Shown: in pieces, positions 7,897 through 16,670 of the stretch | Layout: each line of letters begins with the position of its first letter | Position numbering within the stretch: position 1 is the first letter of the stretch | DNA from: Bacillus sp. SJS | Lineage (GTDB): Bacteria > Bacillota > Bacilli > Bacillales > Bacillaceae | Direction: 5' to 3' | DNA: 64,000 nt | Assembly: GCF_000732485.2 (NCBI RefSeq) | Contig: NZ_JAQV02000003.1 | Span: 1 to 64,000 of the forward strand | Translations under genes and position numbers: made by a program | The notes under the pieces: model-generated | What the model saw: the letters and a program-made list of their open reading frames with translations, nothing else | Told to the model about the DNA's origin: nothing | Databases searched by the model: none

Positions 7897-8817
7897 ATGG
7901 AAAAAAGACAAATCGGGCGCTCCGATTTATATGTGAGCAAAATGGGGCTGGGCTGCATGTCACTTGGCAAGGACGAGTCACATGCGAGAGCCATTATTGA
8001 TGAAGCGATTGAACTTGGAATTAATTATTTTGATACAGCCGACCTCTACGACTTTGGTTTAAATGAGGAATTTGTAGGCCGGGCCATTCAAAACCGCAGA
8101 CAGGACCTGATCATCGCGACAAAGGCAGGGAACCGCTGGGAGGAAGGTAAAGACGGCTGGACATGGGACCCCTCCAAATCCCACATCCAAAACGCAGTGA
8201 AAGACAGCTTGCAAAGACTGGGAACCGATTATATTGACCTTTATCAGCTGCACGGAGGGACAATCGAGGACAATATAAATGAAACGATTGAAGCCTTTGA
8301 AGAACTGAAAAAAGAAGGCCTAATACGGGAATACGGCATTTCTTCCATTAGACCAAATGTAATCAAACAGTATCTTGAGAAATCATCAATTGCCTCTATT
8401 ATGATGCAATACAGTCTAGTTGACCGGAGACCGGAGGAATGGTTCCCCCTTATTGAAGAACATGGAGTCAGCGTGATTGCACGAGGGCCGCTTGCTAAGG
8501 GAATTTTGTCAGATAGAGAACTGGAGCAGGCTGGTTCAAGTATAAAAGATAAAGGATACATGAGTTATTCTTTTGCTGAGCTTGCTGAATTGCGTGCACA
8601 ATTAAAAAAAGCGGTACCGCGACACTCTTATACAGAGGCAGCCCTCCAATATTGCCTGGCTTCACCAGCTGTTGCAGCTGTGATTCCCGGAGCAAGCAAG
8701 GTTTCGCAGCTGAAGCAGAATGCAGCGGCTGTGAACGCAGAACCCCTTATTAATGAAGAAGTCGAGCTTCTCCGCAAAATAAGCAAGGCCGATCAATACG
8801 AACAGCATAGAGAATAG
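7897..8817 (+). CDS. yqkF: Aldo/keto reductase YqkF
   Basis: 306 aa, the usual size of the family. AKR catalytic tetrad visible in DTADLY (Asp and Tyr), ATKAG (Lys) and YQLHGG (His); NADPH-binding residues in the C-terminal third. Good ribosome site (GGAGGG). B. subtilis YqkF is NADPH-dependent with an unsettled physiological substrate. Monocistronic: a terminator follows at once. Confidence 0.9.
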   Translation: MEKRQIGRSDLYVSKMGLGCMSLGKDESHARAIIDEAIELGINYFDTADLYDFGLNEEFVGRAIQNRRQDLIIATKAGNRWEEGKDGWTWDPSKSHIQNAVKDSLQRLGTDYIDLYQLHGGTIEDNINETIEAFEELKKEGLIREYGISSIRPNVIKQYLEKSSIASIMMQYSLVDRRPEEWFPLIEEHGVSVIARGPLAKGILSDRELEQAGSSIKDKGYMSYSFAELAELRAQLKKAVPRHSYTEAALQYCLASPAVAAVIPGASKVSQLKQNAAAVNAEPLINEEVELLRKISKADQYEQHRE

Positions 8818-8820
8818 AAA

Positions 8821-8858
8821 AAAAGCTCTGGCCGCTAATGGATCAGAGCTTTTTTGTA
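8821..8858 (+). terminator. Terminator of yqkF
   Basis: 10-bp stem AAAAGCTCTG with its complement, then T6, directly after the stop. Confidence 0.85.
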
Positions 8859-8937
8859 TCTTTTTTTTTATCGATGGATGAATTCTTCTCCAAAAAGGGT
8901 ATTGAAATCGTAAATAACTCTTTGGAGGTACATAGGA

Positions 8938-9726
8938 ATGACAAACAGTTCGGTAAAAAACACGAAGGTTGCCATCGTTTCAGGCGGAGGATCCGGTATT
9001 GGAAAAGCAGCGGCCCTAAAATTTGCACGTGAAGGAATCCGCGTTTGTATATTGGATTTGGATAAGGAAAGCGCGCTTGAGGTAAGAGATGAAATTAATC
9101 AATTTGGCGGGGAAGCCATTGCGATTGAAACGGATATGGCGGATGAATCGATGGTTAAGGCTGCAATTGAAGAGGTTAAAAACCATTGGGGTAATTTAGA
9201 CATTATCTTTAATAATGCAGGAATAAATGGCGTCTTCTCATCAATTGAAGAAATGGAAGCAGACGATTGGGATAAAACGATCCAAACCAATTTGAGAAGT
9301 ACGTTTCTATTTGTGAAATACAGCATTCCTTTGCTTAGAGAAAACGGGGGCAGCATTATCATTACCAGTTCCATTAACGGGAACCGCATCTATAAGAACT
9401 TCGGGATGTCCGCTTACAGCACAACGAAAGCGGCTCAGGTTGCCTTTATGAAAATGGCCGCGCTGGAATTGGCTCAATTTAAAATTAGAGTCAATGCCAT
9501 CTGCCCGGGTGCTATTGACACAAATATCGATGCTTCAACTGAAAAACAGGAGAACCTGAAAGAGGTAGAAATTCCGGTTGAATACCCGGAAGGCAATCAG
9601 CCTCTTGCTCAAGGCTCCGGTCAGCCTGAACAGGTAGCCGATCTGGTTTATTTTCTTGCATCCGAACAGTCCTCTCATATCACCGGTACGGAAATTTATA
9701 TTGATGGGGCAGAGTCCCTGCTATAA
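8938..9726 (+). CDS. Short-chain dehydrogenase/reductase
   Basis: 262 aa classical SDR: TGxxxGxG-type motif GGGSGIG near residue 17, NNAG near 90, catalytic YSTTK, and C-terminal ITGTEIYIDGAESL. Strong ribosome site (TGGAGG). Substrate not predictable. Single gene between two terminators; not part of the conserved yqk order, so probably a local insertion. Confidence 0.85.
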   Translation: MTNSSVKNTKVAIVSGGGSGIGKAAALKFAREGIRVCILDLDKESALEVRDEINQFGGEAIAIETDMADESMVKAAIEEVKNHWGNLDIIFNNAGINGVFSSIEEMEADDWDKTIQTNLRSTFLFVKYSIPLLRENGGSIIITSSINGNRIYKNFGMSAYSTTKAAQVAFMKMAALELAQFKIRVNAICPGAIDTNIDASTEKQENLKEVEIPVEYPEGNQPLAQGSGQPEQVADLVYFLASEQSSHITGTEIYIDGAESLL

Positions 9727-9736
9727 CGACTAACGA

Positions 9737-9759
9737 GGGCGGAGCATTCCGCCCTTTTT
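9737..9759 (+). terminator. Terminator of SDR gene
   Basis: GGGCGGA-GCAT-TCCGCCC stem followed by T5. Confidence 0.85.
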
Positions 9760-9786
9760 CAATGTGTATCCATTGGATAAACCTTC

Positions 9787-10170
9787 TCATTTCTCTTCCT
9801 GCTTTTCTTCTCTTACTCTTAGCCAAGTTCGAATTTCAGCAGCCGTTGCAGTTGGGTTCTCCATCTGAAGAACAACCAGCTTGTATTTTGGATGGCCATC
9901 CAGCTCCAGCTGAAGCAGAGGTCCTCTCCCGCTATAGGAAAGAAAATACCATTCATCCCTGTATTTAAAGCTCTCTTCATAAATATGGAGAAAGGATATA
10001 GATGTCCCCGGCATCCTCAGCATCCATCTTGGAGCTTCAAATTGATCTACATAGACCTGGCTGATTGTTTCGAAAGGAATGCCGAGATTCATTTTAAAGG
10101 CGAAAAATCCGGTGAGGCCAGTTAAACGAACAACTGCTTTGTCTTTTTTCAGTTCTATGATTCTTCCCAT
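9787..10170 (-). CDS. Hypothetical cytosolic protein
   Basis: 127 aa from ATG 10170 (MGRIIELKKDKAV); a GTG at 10182 is the alternative, and neither has a strong ribosome site. No signal peptide or membrane span. Alternating short hydrophobic stretches (AVVRLTGLTGFFAFKMNLGI, KLVVLQM) suggest a beta-rich fold, possibly PH-like, and a charged C-terminus RTWLRVREEKQEEK. I do not recognise the family. Codon use is like the neighbours. It stands alone between the SDR gene and the CoA-transferase genes. Confidence 0.6.
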   Translation of the reverse strand: MGRIIELKKDKAVVRLTGLTGFFAFKMNLGIPFETISQVYVDQFEAPRWMLRMPGTSISFLHIYEESFKYRDEWYFLSYSGRGPLLQLELDGHPKYKLVVLQMENPTATAAEIRTWLRVREEKQEEK

Positions 10171-10210
10171 TGCTTCCCGCACTCTTCTTTAAAAAATAGC
10201 TCTTTTAAAC

Positions 10211-10283
10211 TTGGCTGTTGATTTCCACTGCAGGCGCTCCAATCAACAGGTGTCAAAGATCAACACTATGCTTTAACACAGCC
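10211..10283. repeat. Decayed copy of interspersed hairpin repeat
   Basis: Contains TTGATTTCCACTGCAG next to GCTCCAATCAA, flanked by GGCTGTT and AACACAGCC. The same two core strings flank a longer body at 24631-24747, so this looks like a copy with its centre deleted. A third short copy is at 60161-60225. Confidence 0.65.
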
Positions 10284-10284
10284 A

Positions 10285-10324
10285 AAAAATAAGGCAGAAC
10301 AGGGATTTACCCCCGTTCTGCCTT
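10285..10324 (-). terminator. Terminator of the thiolase-scoA-scoB operon
   Basis: AAGGCAGAAC...GTTCTGCCTT stem with inner GGG/CCC pairing, followed on the minus strand by a T-rich tail, 7 bp after the scoB stop. Confidence 0.8.
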
Positions 10325-10330
10325 TGCAGG

Positions 10331-10999
10331 TTAATAGGCTTCGAGAATTATGTCGTCTCCTGCTATTAGTTCAGGCTCAGTCGAATTTATTATATCTTCG
10401 ATTGTATACCCTTTTGCGATTTCCACCAATTTTAGTCCAAGTTCGGTAACATCCAGTACAGCCCGGTCCGTAATAATACGGTGTACGACCTTTTTTCCTG
10501 TAAGAGGCAGTGAGCACTCTTTTAGAATCTTCGGAGAACCGTTCTTGCTGACATGCTCCATAATGACGATGATCCGCTGTGCGCCATGAACAAGGTCCAT
10601 CGCACCGCCCATCCCTTTAATCATTTTACCAGGTATCATCCAATTGGCCAGGTCTCCCGTTTCTGATACTTCCATCCCGCCTAAAATAGCCAGGTTCACA
10701 TGGCCTCCCCGAATCATGCCAAACGATTCGGCGCTATCAAAATAGGAAGCTCCTGAAATGGCGGTGACCGTTTCTTTCCCGGCGTTTATCAAATCAGGAT
10801 CTACATCGCCGTCTTCAGGATAGGGTCCGATGCCGAGAAGGCCGTTCTCCGATTGCAGCACAACCTGTTTGTTTTCCTGGATATAATTTGCAACAAGGGT
10901 CTGCATCCCGATTCCAAGATTCACGTAGAAGCCATCTTGAATTTCTCTTTCCGCACGCTTTGCTATTTTTTCTCTGACCAGCACTTTATCTTCAATCAT
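10331..10999 (-). CDS. scoB: 3-oxoacid CoA-transferase subunit B
   Basis: 222 aa. Contains [12 protein letters not shown] (active-site Glu that forms the CoA thioester) and the glycine-rich [12 protein letters not shown], both typical of the beta subunit of succinyl-CoA:acetoacetate transferase. Works as a heteromer with ScoA to turn acetoacetate into acetoacetyl-CoA. Last of three genes, 12 bp after scoA; the scoA-scoB-thiolase set plus divergent HMG-CoA lyase makes a route from leucine or acetoacetate to acetyl-CoA. Confidence 0.92.
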   Translation of the reverse strand: MIEDKVLVREKIAKRAEREIQDGFYVNLGIGMQTLVANYIQENKQVVLQSENGLLGIGPYPEDGDVDPDLINAGKETVTAISGASYFDSAESFGMIRGGHVNLAILGGMEVSETGDLANWMIPGKMIKGMGGAMDLVHGAQRIIVIMEHVSKNGSPKILKECSLPLTGKKVVHRIITDRAVLDVTELGLKLVEIAKGYTIEDIINSTEPELIAGDDIILEAY

Positions 11000-11011
11000 G
11001 ACCGTTCCCCC

Positions 11012-11707
11012 TCATCCCGTTTTCTTTACAGTCCGGCGCTCGATTTTCTTCTGCTGCTCTCCGACTATGAGACGCTGTATGTAAATCCCTGGAGTGTGGA
11101 TTTGATCCGCTCCAATTAATCCGGTCTCAATAAGCTCCTCCGTCTCTGCGATCGTTATTTTACCGGCTGCTGCCATCATCGGATTAAAATTACGCGCGGT
11201 CTTGTTGTAGATAAGGTTCCCCATTTTATCAGCCCGGTACGCTCTTACAAGGCTGAAGTCAGCTGTGAGCGCTTCTTCCAGAACATATTCTTTTCCGTGA
11301 AAGGATCTCGTTTCTTTTCCTTCCGCTATCTCAGTCCCGTATCCTGCCGGAGTAAAAAAGGCTGGAATACCCGCTCCGCCTGCACGGATCTTTTCTGCCA
11401 GTGTACCCTGCGGAAGAAGCTCGACTTCGAGTTCACCTGCGAGAACCTGCCGCTCAAATTCTTTATTCTCACCGACATAGGAGCTGATCATCTTCTTTAT
11501 TTGCTTGTTTTTCAGCAGCAATCCAAGACCCCAGTCATCCACACCGCAGTTGTTCGAAATAACCGTCAAATCTTTTACACCCGTTTCAGCTAAAGCCAAA
11601 ATTAAGTTCTCGGGAATCCCGCAAAGCCCGAATCCTCCGACCATTAAGACCGCACCATCGCGGATATCCTCTACTGCCTTTAAAGAAGAATGATAAACCG
11701 GCTTCAT
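11012..11707 (-). CDS. scoA: 3-oxoacid CoA-transferase subunit A
   Basis: 231 aa. N-terminal [19 protein letters not shown] is the CoA-binding GGFGxxGxP motif of the alpha subunit; also [12 protein letters not shown] and [15 protein letters not shown]. Partner of ScoB. Good ribosome site (GGGAGGG) 15 bp behind the thiolase stop, so translated as part of the same operon. Confidence 0.92.
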   Translation of the reverse strand: MKPVYHSSLKAVEDIRDGAVLMVGGFGLCGIPENLILALAETGVKDLTVISNNCGVDDWGLGLLLKNKQIKKMISSYVGENKEFERQVLAGELEVELLPQGTLAEKIRAGGAGIPAFFTPAGYGTEIAEGKETRSFHGKEYVLEEALTADFSLVRAYRADKMGNLIYNKTARNFNPMMAAAGKITIAETEELIETGLIGADQIHTPGIYIQRLIVGEQQKKIERRTVKKTG

Positions 11708-11721
11708 TCCGTTCCCTCCCT

Positions 11722-12912
11722 TTAGTTTACGCTCTCAACAATTGTCGCCACACCCTGTCCGCCGCCAATGCACAAGGTGGCGAGGCCTTTCTTGGATCCT
11801 CTCCGCTTCATTTCATGAATCAGGGTAACAAGGATTCTCGCACCGCTCGCACCAATCGGATGTCCAAGAGCAATGGCTCCTCCATTGACGTTTAAAATCT
11901 CTTTATTAAAATGAAGCTCTTTATCCACCGCCAGTGTCTGCGCCGCAAATGCCTCATTGGCTTCGATTAATTCAATTTCGGAAAGCTCAACGCTCGCCCG
12001 TTCCAGTGCTTTTTTTACCGCTTTGACCGGCCCGATTCCCATAATGCTCGGGTCAACACCGGCGTTTCCGTTGGCTAAAATTTTCACAAGCGGTTTTACG
12101 CCCAGCTCTTCGGCTTTCTCGCGGCTCATCACAACAACCGCAGCTGCTCCATCATTAATTCCCGACGCATTCCCTGCGGTAACGCTTCCATCCTTTTTGA
12201 ACGCAGGACGCAGCTTGCCAAGCCCTTCTGCCGTTGTCCCTTCCCGCGGATATTCATCTGTATCAAAAATGACAGGTTCTCCCTTTCGCTGCGGAATGCT
12301 GACGGACACAATCTCATCCTTAAATGTTCCTTCCTTAACGGCGCGTACCGCTTTCGCCTGGCTTTCTGCCGCAAACTGGTCCTGTTCTTCTCTCGTAATG
12401 CTATATTGATCAGCCAGATTTTCAGCTGTCATTCCCATATGGTAATCATTGAACACACAAGTCAAACCATCAGAGGTCAGGCTGTCTACAAGCTTTTGAT
12501 CGCCCATACGGAAACCATCCCGTGCGCCTTTAACCAAATAAGGAGCCTGGCTCATATTTTCCATTCCTCCGGCAACTATTACATCTGCTTCCCCAGCTGC
12601 AATTGCCTGGAATGCAAGATGGACAGCTTTTAATCCGGATCCGCATACTTTATTTATGGTCATCGATGGAATATCCTCTGGCAAACCGGCTTTCATTGCA
12701 GCCTGTCTGGCAGGGTTTTGTCCGATCCCTGCCTGCAGCACATTTCCCATGATGACTTCGCCTACATGCTCCGCAGAAACGCCGGCTTTTTCCAATGCAT
12801 CTTTAATGACGATGCCTCCAAGCTCAGGTGCCGAAACCCCCTTAAGTGCACCACCAAAGCTTCCTAAAGCCGTTCTCACTGCGCTTACGATTACGATTTC
12901 TTTTGCATTCAT
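11722..12912 (-). CDS. Acetyl-CoA C-acetyltransferase (thiolase)
   Basis: 396 aa from ATG 12912 ([20 protein letters not shown]); the ATG at 12921 is too close to AAAGGGG. Nucleophile Cys in [10 protein letters not shown] near residue 88, His in GHPIGASG and second Cys in CIGGGQG near the C-terminus. Degradative or biosynthetic thiolase cleaving acetoacetyl-CoA; operon context with scoAB favours degradation. First gene of the operon and divergent from HMG-CoA lyase across a 117-bp region without a convincing promoter pair by eye. Confidence 0.92.
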   Translation of the reverse strand: MNAKEIVIVSAVRTALGSFGGALKGVSAPELGGIVIKDALEKAGVSAEHVGEVIMGNVLQAGIGQNPARQAAMKAGLPEDIPSMTINKVCGSGLKAVHLAFQAIAAGEADVIVAGGMENMSQAPYLVKGARDGFRMGDQKLVDSLTSDGLTCVFNDYHMGMTAENLADQYSITREEQDQFAAESQAKAVRAVKEGTFKDEIVSVSIPQRKGEPVIFDTDEYPREGTTAEGLGKLRPAFKKDGSVTAGNASGINDGAAAVVVMSREKAEELGVKPLVKILANGNAGVDPSIMGIGPVKAVKKALERASVELSEIELIEANEAFAAQTLAVDKELHFNKEILNVNGGAIALGHPIGASGARILVTLIHEMKRRGSKKGLATLCIGGGQGVATIVESVN

Positions 12913-13029
12913 TTTTTCCATCCCCTTTGCAAAAATTCCAATACTCTGAAAATACCATTTGCTTTCCCCTTTATTTTCCTACTAAAATAACAATATGTAA
13001 ACCCTTACAATTTGAAGGAGGCACGTAAT

Positions 13030-13941
13030 TTGAACTTTCCCGAAAGAGCACATCTCATTGAAGTCGGACCAAGAGACGGGCTGCAAAATGAGAAAAACTT
13101 AATTCCTACTGAAAGCAAGCTACAATTTATCAAGGCTTTGAAGGAAGCTGGCTTTAACGAAATGGAGATTACCTCCTTCGTTTCCCCAAAATGGGTACCT
13201 CAGATGGCGGATGCCGAAGAGATTGTAAGATTTGGCTCTGCTGCTGGCAGAAGCATCGTTCTTACACCCAATGAAAAAGGCCTTCAAAAAGCATTGGACA
13301 ATGACTGCCGAGCTGTCGCCTTCTTTGTCGGTGCAAGCAATACATTCAACCAAAAAAACATTAACCGCACAACAGAGGAAAGCATGAATTCGCTCCTTCC
13401 GCTACTAGCAAAAACGAAGGATCGCGGTCTGTTCATTCGTGCCTGCATATCTACATCCTTCTATTGTCCGTACGAAGGAAAAATCGAAGAAGAACCTGTT
13501 CTTGAAATCTGCCGTCAGTTCGCTGATGCAGGAGTGGATGATTTAAGTGTTGCCGATACAATCGGGATGGCCCATCCTCAGGAGGTCTACTCCCTCTTTT
13601 CCCGCTTAAAGCAGGAATTTCCCGAAACCTTAATCACCGCTCATTTTCATGATACGAGGGGACTTGGACTCGCAAATGTGCTGGCTGCTTTACAGGCTGG
13701 AGTCGACCGGTTCGATACCTCTGCCGGCGGCCTTGGCGGATGTCCATTCGCTCCCGGAGCAAGCGGCAATGTCGCGACAGAGGATGTTCTTTACATGCTT
13801 CAGGAGATGAAGATCGAAACCGGGATTTCACTTGAGAAGGTTTTAAAGGCGGTAAACAGCATTGAGCCGTTTCTTAATAAAGCGATTTCCAGCAAGCAAT
13901 ATACGCTATGGAAAGCCCAAACGGCAGAAAAAGCGCAATGA
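13030..13941 (+). CDS. yngG: Hydroxymethylglutaryl-CoA lyase
   Basis: 303 aa from TTG 13030, 8 nt after AAGGAGG; the TTG at 13012 would put that ribosome site inside the gene. HMGL/DRE-TIM barrel: VGPRDGLQNE (Arg-Asp pair), TAHFHDTRGLGLAN (metal His) and signature GGLGGCPFAPGASGN with the catalytic Cys. Splits HMG-CoA to acetoacetate and acetyl-CoA, the last step of leucine breakdown. No methylcrotonyl-CoA carboxylase genes are nearby, so the upstream steps must lie elsewhere. Confidence 0.93.
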   Translation: MNFPERAHLIEVGPRDGLQNEKNLIPTESKLQFIKALKEAGFNEMEITSFVSPKWVPQMADAEEIVRFGSAAGRSIVLTPNEKGLQKALDNDCRAVAFFVGASNTFNQKNINRTTEESMNSLLPLLAKTKDRGLFIRACISTSFYCPYEGKIEEEPVLEICRQFADAGVDDLSVADTIGMAHPQEVYSLFSRLKQEFPETLITAHFHDTRGLGLANVLAALQAGVDRFDTSAGGLGGCPFAPGASGNVATEDVLYMLQEMKIETGISLEKVLKAVNSIEPFLNKAISSKQYTLWKAQTAEKAQ

Positions 13942-13947
13942 TGCATC

Positions 13948-13975
13948 GACACTCTCAGGGGGTGTCTTTTTTTTT
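13948..13975 (+). terminator. Terminator of HMG-CoA lyase gene
   Basis: Short GACACT/GGTGTC stem with a nine-T tail. Confidence 0.75.
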
Positions 13976-14060
13976 AGCACATTGAGGAGGACGTATTATT
14001 TTTAATCTTTTCAGCATACATGTAAAATGTGACAAAAACCTTTTAAAGGGGGAAAAACCA

Positions 14061-14996
14061 ATGAAGAAGCTTGTAATCGGACTTGGTGCAGCCCTCTCTT
14101 ACATCGTTTCTGTCGGGTTCTTTTTCACTCATATGATGATGTATTCGAAAAAGAAAACGGATGAAGAGATCATCGAAAAGGAAAAACTCGGCGGCCATTT
14201 TGTCCAAAAGGATTTCGATGAGCTTGAGAAGAGGAACGTGAGCATTCCTTCCAGGTTTGGGTACAGCATTAAGGGCTATCTGATCGCTCCGTACAAAGAG
14301 AAAAAATTTGTCATCGTCAGCCATGGTGTCACGATGAACCGGTATAATTCCATTAAGTATATGAATCTGTTCCTTGACCGGGGCTATAACGTCCTGATCT
14401 ACGATCACCGGCGGCATGGTGAATCCGGAGGGAAGACAACGAGTTACGGCTATTATGAAAAATTCGACCTGCGCTCTGCCGTCCATTGGCTGAAGCATCA
14501 ATACGGTGAAAACATTACCCTTGGCATCCATGGGGAATCCATGGGTGCCGTATCCATGCTTCTATACGCCGGCATTCTGGAGGACGGGGCTGATTTTTAC
14601 ATAGCGGATTGCCCATTCGAGGATTTGGAGCAGCTGCTTCTTTACCGCCTTCAAGCTGAAATCCGCATTCCTAAATGGCTTGTCATGCCAATCGCCCGTC
14701 TTTTTCTTAAATGGCGTGACGGGTATAACATGGATGAGGTTTCACCCATAAAAATCATAGACCAAATTCAAAAACCTATCCTTTTTATTCACGGAAAAAA
14801 AGATGGGACCATTCCCTTCTCTTCCTCTATTCATTTGTATAAGCAAAAACCCGGTTTAAAAAAGATCTATATCGCTGAGAATGCAGAACATGCGATGTCC
14901 TTTACGATGAATCAGGCTGAGTATGAACAAAGGATTAAGCTCTTTCTTCAGGAGAGCGGCATCGAAGAAAAAGAACTGACTGAGCTGGACATTTAG
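14061..14996 (+). CDS. yqkD: Membrane-anchored alpha/beta hydrolase, YqkD paralogue 1
   Basis: 311 aa. N-terminal transmembrane anchor (about 4-25), then alpha/beta hydrolase: HGVTMNRYN oxyanion region, YDHRRHGESGGKTTSYG, nucleophile Ser in GIHGESMGA, late Asp in GKKDGTIP and His in NAEHAMSF. Strong likeness to B. subtilis YqkD (serine hydrolase of unknown substrate). A second copy at 16671 is highly similar. GGGGGA ribosome site. Confidence 0.88.
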   Translation: MKKLVIGLGAALSYIVSVGFFFTHMMMYSKKKTDEEIIEKEKLGGHFVQKDFDELEKRNVSIPSRFGYSIKGYLIAPYKEKKFVIVSHGVTMNRYNSIKYMNLFLDRGYNVLIYDHRRHGESGGKTTSYGYYEKFDLRSAVHWLKHQYGENITLGIHGESMGAVSMLLYAGILEDGADFYIADCPFEDLEQLLLYRLQAEIRIPKWLVMPIARLFLKWRDGYNMDEVSPIKIIDQIQKPILFIHGKKDGTIPFSSSIHLYKQKPGLKKIYIAENAEHAMSFTMNQAEYEQRIKLFLQESGIEEKELTELDI

Positions 14997-15013
14997 TTGT
15001 CCACTTCAGTCAG
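14976..15013 (-). terminator. Hairpin at converging ends of yqkD1 and small membrane gene
   Basis: 15-bp arms (14976-14990 with 14999-15013, two mismatches), overlapping the yqkD1 stop. A T-rich run follows only on the minus strand, so it should end transcription of the 15023-15205 gene. Confidence 0.6.
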
Positions 15014-15022
15014 CTCTGCACG

Positions 15023-15205
15023 TCAATACTTTTCCATTCCTCTGCTTTCTCTTCGCTTAAACTTTTTATGATAGTATACATACAATCCCGCCCCAAGAAG
15101 AAACACGCCTGCAAACACCCAAATCGGAATTCCCCAGTAATAAACTCCTCTAAAAGCCATTCCCAAAAACATGATAGCGTCCCACAAAGAATCTAACTTC
15201 GACAT
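15023..15205 (-). CDS. Small membrane protein
   Basis: 60 aa with one long hydrophobic span (WGIPIWVFAGVFLLGAGLYVYY, split here by description at residues 24-45) and a basic tail KKFKRRESRGMEKY. AAAGGAG lies 7 nt before the ATG, and a terminator follows, which supports a real gene. Family not recognised. Confidence 0.6.
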   Translation of the reverse strand: MSKLDSLWDAIMFLGMAFRGVYYWGIPIWVFAGVFLLGAGLYVYYHKKFKRRESRGMEKY

Positions 15206-15316
15206 CTCCCGCTCCTTTTTACCCTAATTTTACCTTAAAGTGGATTTTTTTGTCATACTTTCTGGATTTGCTGTATGATATGGATTAGAAAATCTCGCAA
15301 AATAAAGGAGACTAAA

Positions 15317-15793
15317 ATGGAATTACAAAAATACCAGCCCCATCATATTGAAAGGCTTCAAGAGTTCAGCCTCCCGCCAGAGCAACTGCCATTCACTTCC
15401 CTGCCGATTAACAGGCTTGAAGGCTCCGCAGGCGAGCACCCAATTGTCATTTTGAATCAGGGAATACCAGTCGGCTTTTTTCTTCTTCACTCCAGTGAGA
15501 GAGTGCGCGAATATACAGATCTCCCAAAACGGATGCTATTAACCTCCTTCTCTATTAATTTCTCTGATCAGGGGAAAGGGTATGCTAAAGGAGGACTGCA
15601 GCTGTTAAGTGACTTTGTTCAGCAGGAATTTCCAGAGTGCCTGGAAATAATATTAGCTGTCAACCATAGAAATCTCGCTGCACAAAATCTATATAAAAAA
15701 GCAGGATTTCTTGACACAGGCAATCGTAAAAACGGCAGGATTGGAGAACAATATATTTTAAAACTGCCGATCGAGAATGCAAAATGCGTTTAG
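15317..15793 (+). CDS. GNAT family N-acetyltransferase
   Basis: 158 aa from ATG 15317 (MELQKYQPHHIERLQEF) behind AAAGGAG; the longer upstream frame has no ribosome site. Acetyl-CoA-binding region INFSDQGKGYAKGGLQLL (Q-x-x-G-x-G/A loop) and the typical NHRNLAAQNLYKKAGF near the C-terminus. Substrate unknown. Overlaps the next gene by 10 bp, so the two are translationally coupled. Confidence 0.85.
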   Translation: MELQKYQPHHIERLQEFSLPPEQLPFTSLPINRLEGSAGEHPIVILNQGIPVGFFLLHSSERVREYTDLPKRMLLTSFSINFSDQGKGYAKGGLQLLSDFVQQEFPECLEIILAVNHRNLAAQNLYKKAGFLDTGNRKNGRIGEQYILKLPIENAKCV

Positions 15794-16461
15794 TATTAAT
15801 CGGAGGGGGATACGCCAGGGAGGATGATCAGTTTCCCATTAATCAACGTTTGGCGGAACTGACAGGAAAAGAGAATCCTGAAGTCTTATTTATACCAACT
15901 GCCGCAGCAGATGATGAAGACTACATAAATGAATTCCGCGGAGTTTTTGAAAATCGTCCTCGGTGCAAGGTCTCCGTCTTGCGCACGGGTTCCCGCAGCC
16001 CTTCTGACTCTGAAGTAAAGAAAGCCATTCATGCTGCTGACTTGATTTATCTTGGCGGCGGGAACTATTTGAATATGATGGAGAGATGGAAAAAATGGAA
16101 AATCGATTACCATTTAATCCAGGCTCTCCAAACCAACACATTAATTGCCGGAATCAGTGCCGGAGCCATTTGCTGGTTCAACAGCGGACTTCGCTCTGAT
16201 TATGAAGGAGATGGCTACATGGAAAGTGAGGGCTGGCATATAATCGATGCTGTTTTTTGTCCGCATTATAATCAGCCTGAACGTGCGGATGCATTTTACT
16301 CCCTTATGGAACAGTCAGACAGAAAAGGCATCGCAATTGAAGATGACTGTGCCTTGTATCTAAACGGAGACTCCTATGAAATCATAGGTTCTCCATCAAA
16401 AATTCATACGTTTGGCGAGCTGGCATTCAATCAGCATGCCCGAATTACCCATCCTACTTAA
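15784..16461 (+). CDS. Peptidase E-like protein (family S51)
   Basis: 225 aa. Class I glutamine-amidotransferase-like fold with the S51 nucleophile elbow GISAGAICW (Ser), a LGGGNYLNM motif and a late CPHYNQPER with His. Dipeptidase E relatives cleave Asp-X dipeptides; cyanophycinase-like members also exist. Starts inside the acetyltransferase gene, implying joint expression. Function beyond the family is not predictable. Confidence 0.82.
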   Translation: MRLVLIGGGYAREDDQFPINQRLAELTGKENPEVLFIPTAAADDEDYINEFRGVFENRPRCKVSVLRTGSRSPSDSEVKKAIHAADLIYLGGGNYLNMMERWKKWKIDYHLIQALQTNTLIAGISAGAICWFNSGLRSDYEGDGYMESEGWHIIDAVFCPHYNQPERADAFYSLMEQSDRKGIAIEDDCALYLNGDSYEIIGSPSKIHTFGELAFNQHARITHPT

Positions 16462-16670
16462 CACTTTTAACCCATGGAAAAGCTGAGGCCTTCACTGCAT
16501 GACATGGAAATGAATGATGAGGAAAGAGATGATACCCGCTAAACCCCTATATCAGAGAACCGGATTCGGTTAGGTTAATAGAACGTACGAAAGAACCCCC
16601 TATTTCTTTCTTTTCAATCTTTCAATCGTTAAACTAGATATAGACTATGTCCTGAATGGAGGATGCAAAA

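Noticed and set aside
11957-12409. 150-codon plus-strand frame opposite the thiolase gene
   Set aside because: Serine- and threonine-rich shadow of a strongly supported gene; no ribosome site.
14043-14531. 162-codon minus-strand frame opposite yqkD paralogue 1
   Set aside because: Antisense shadow of a conserved hydrolase gene.
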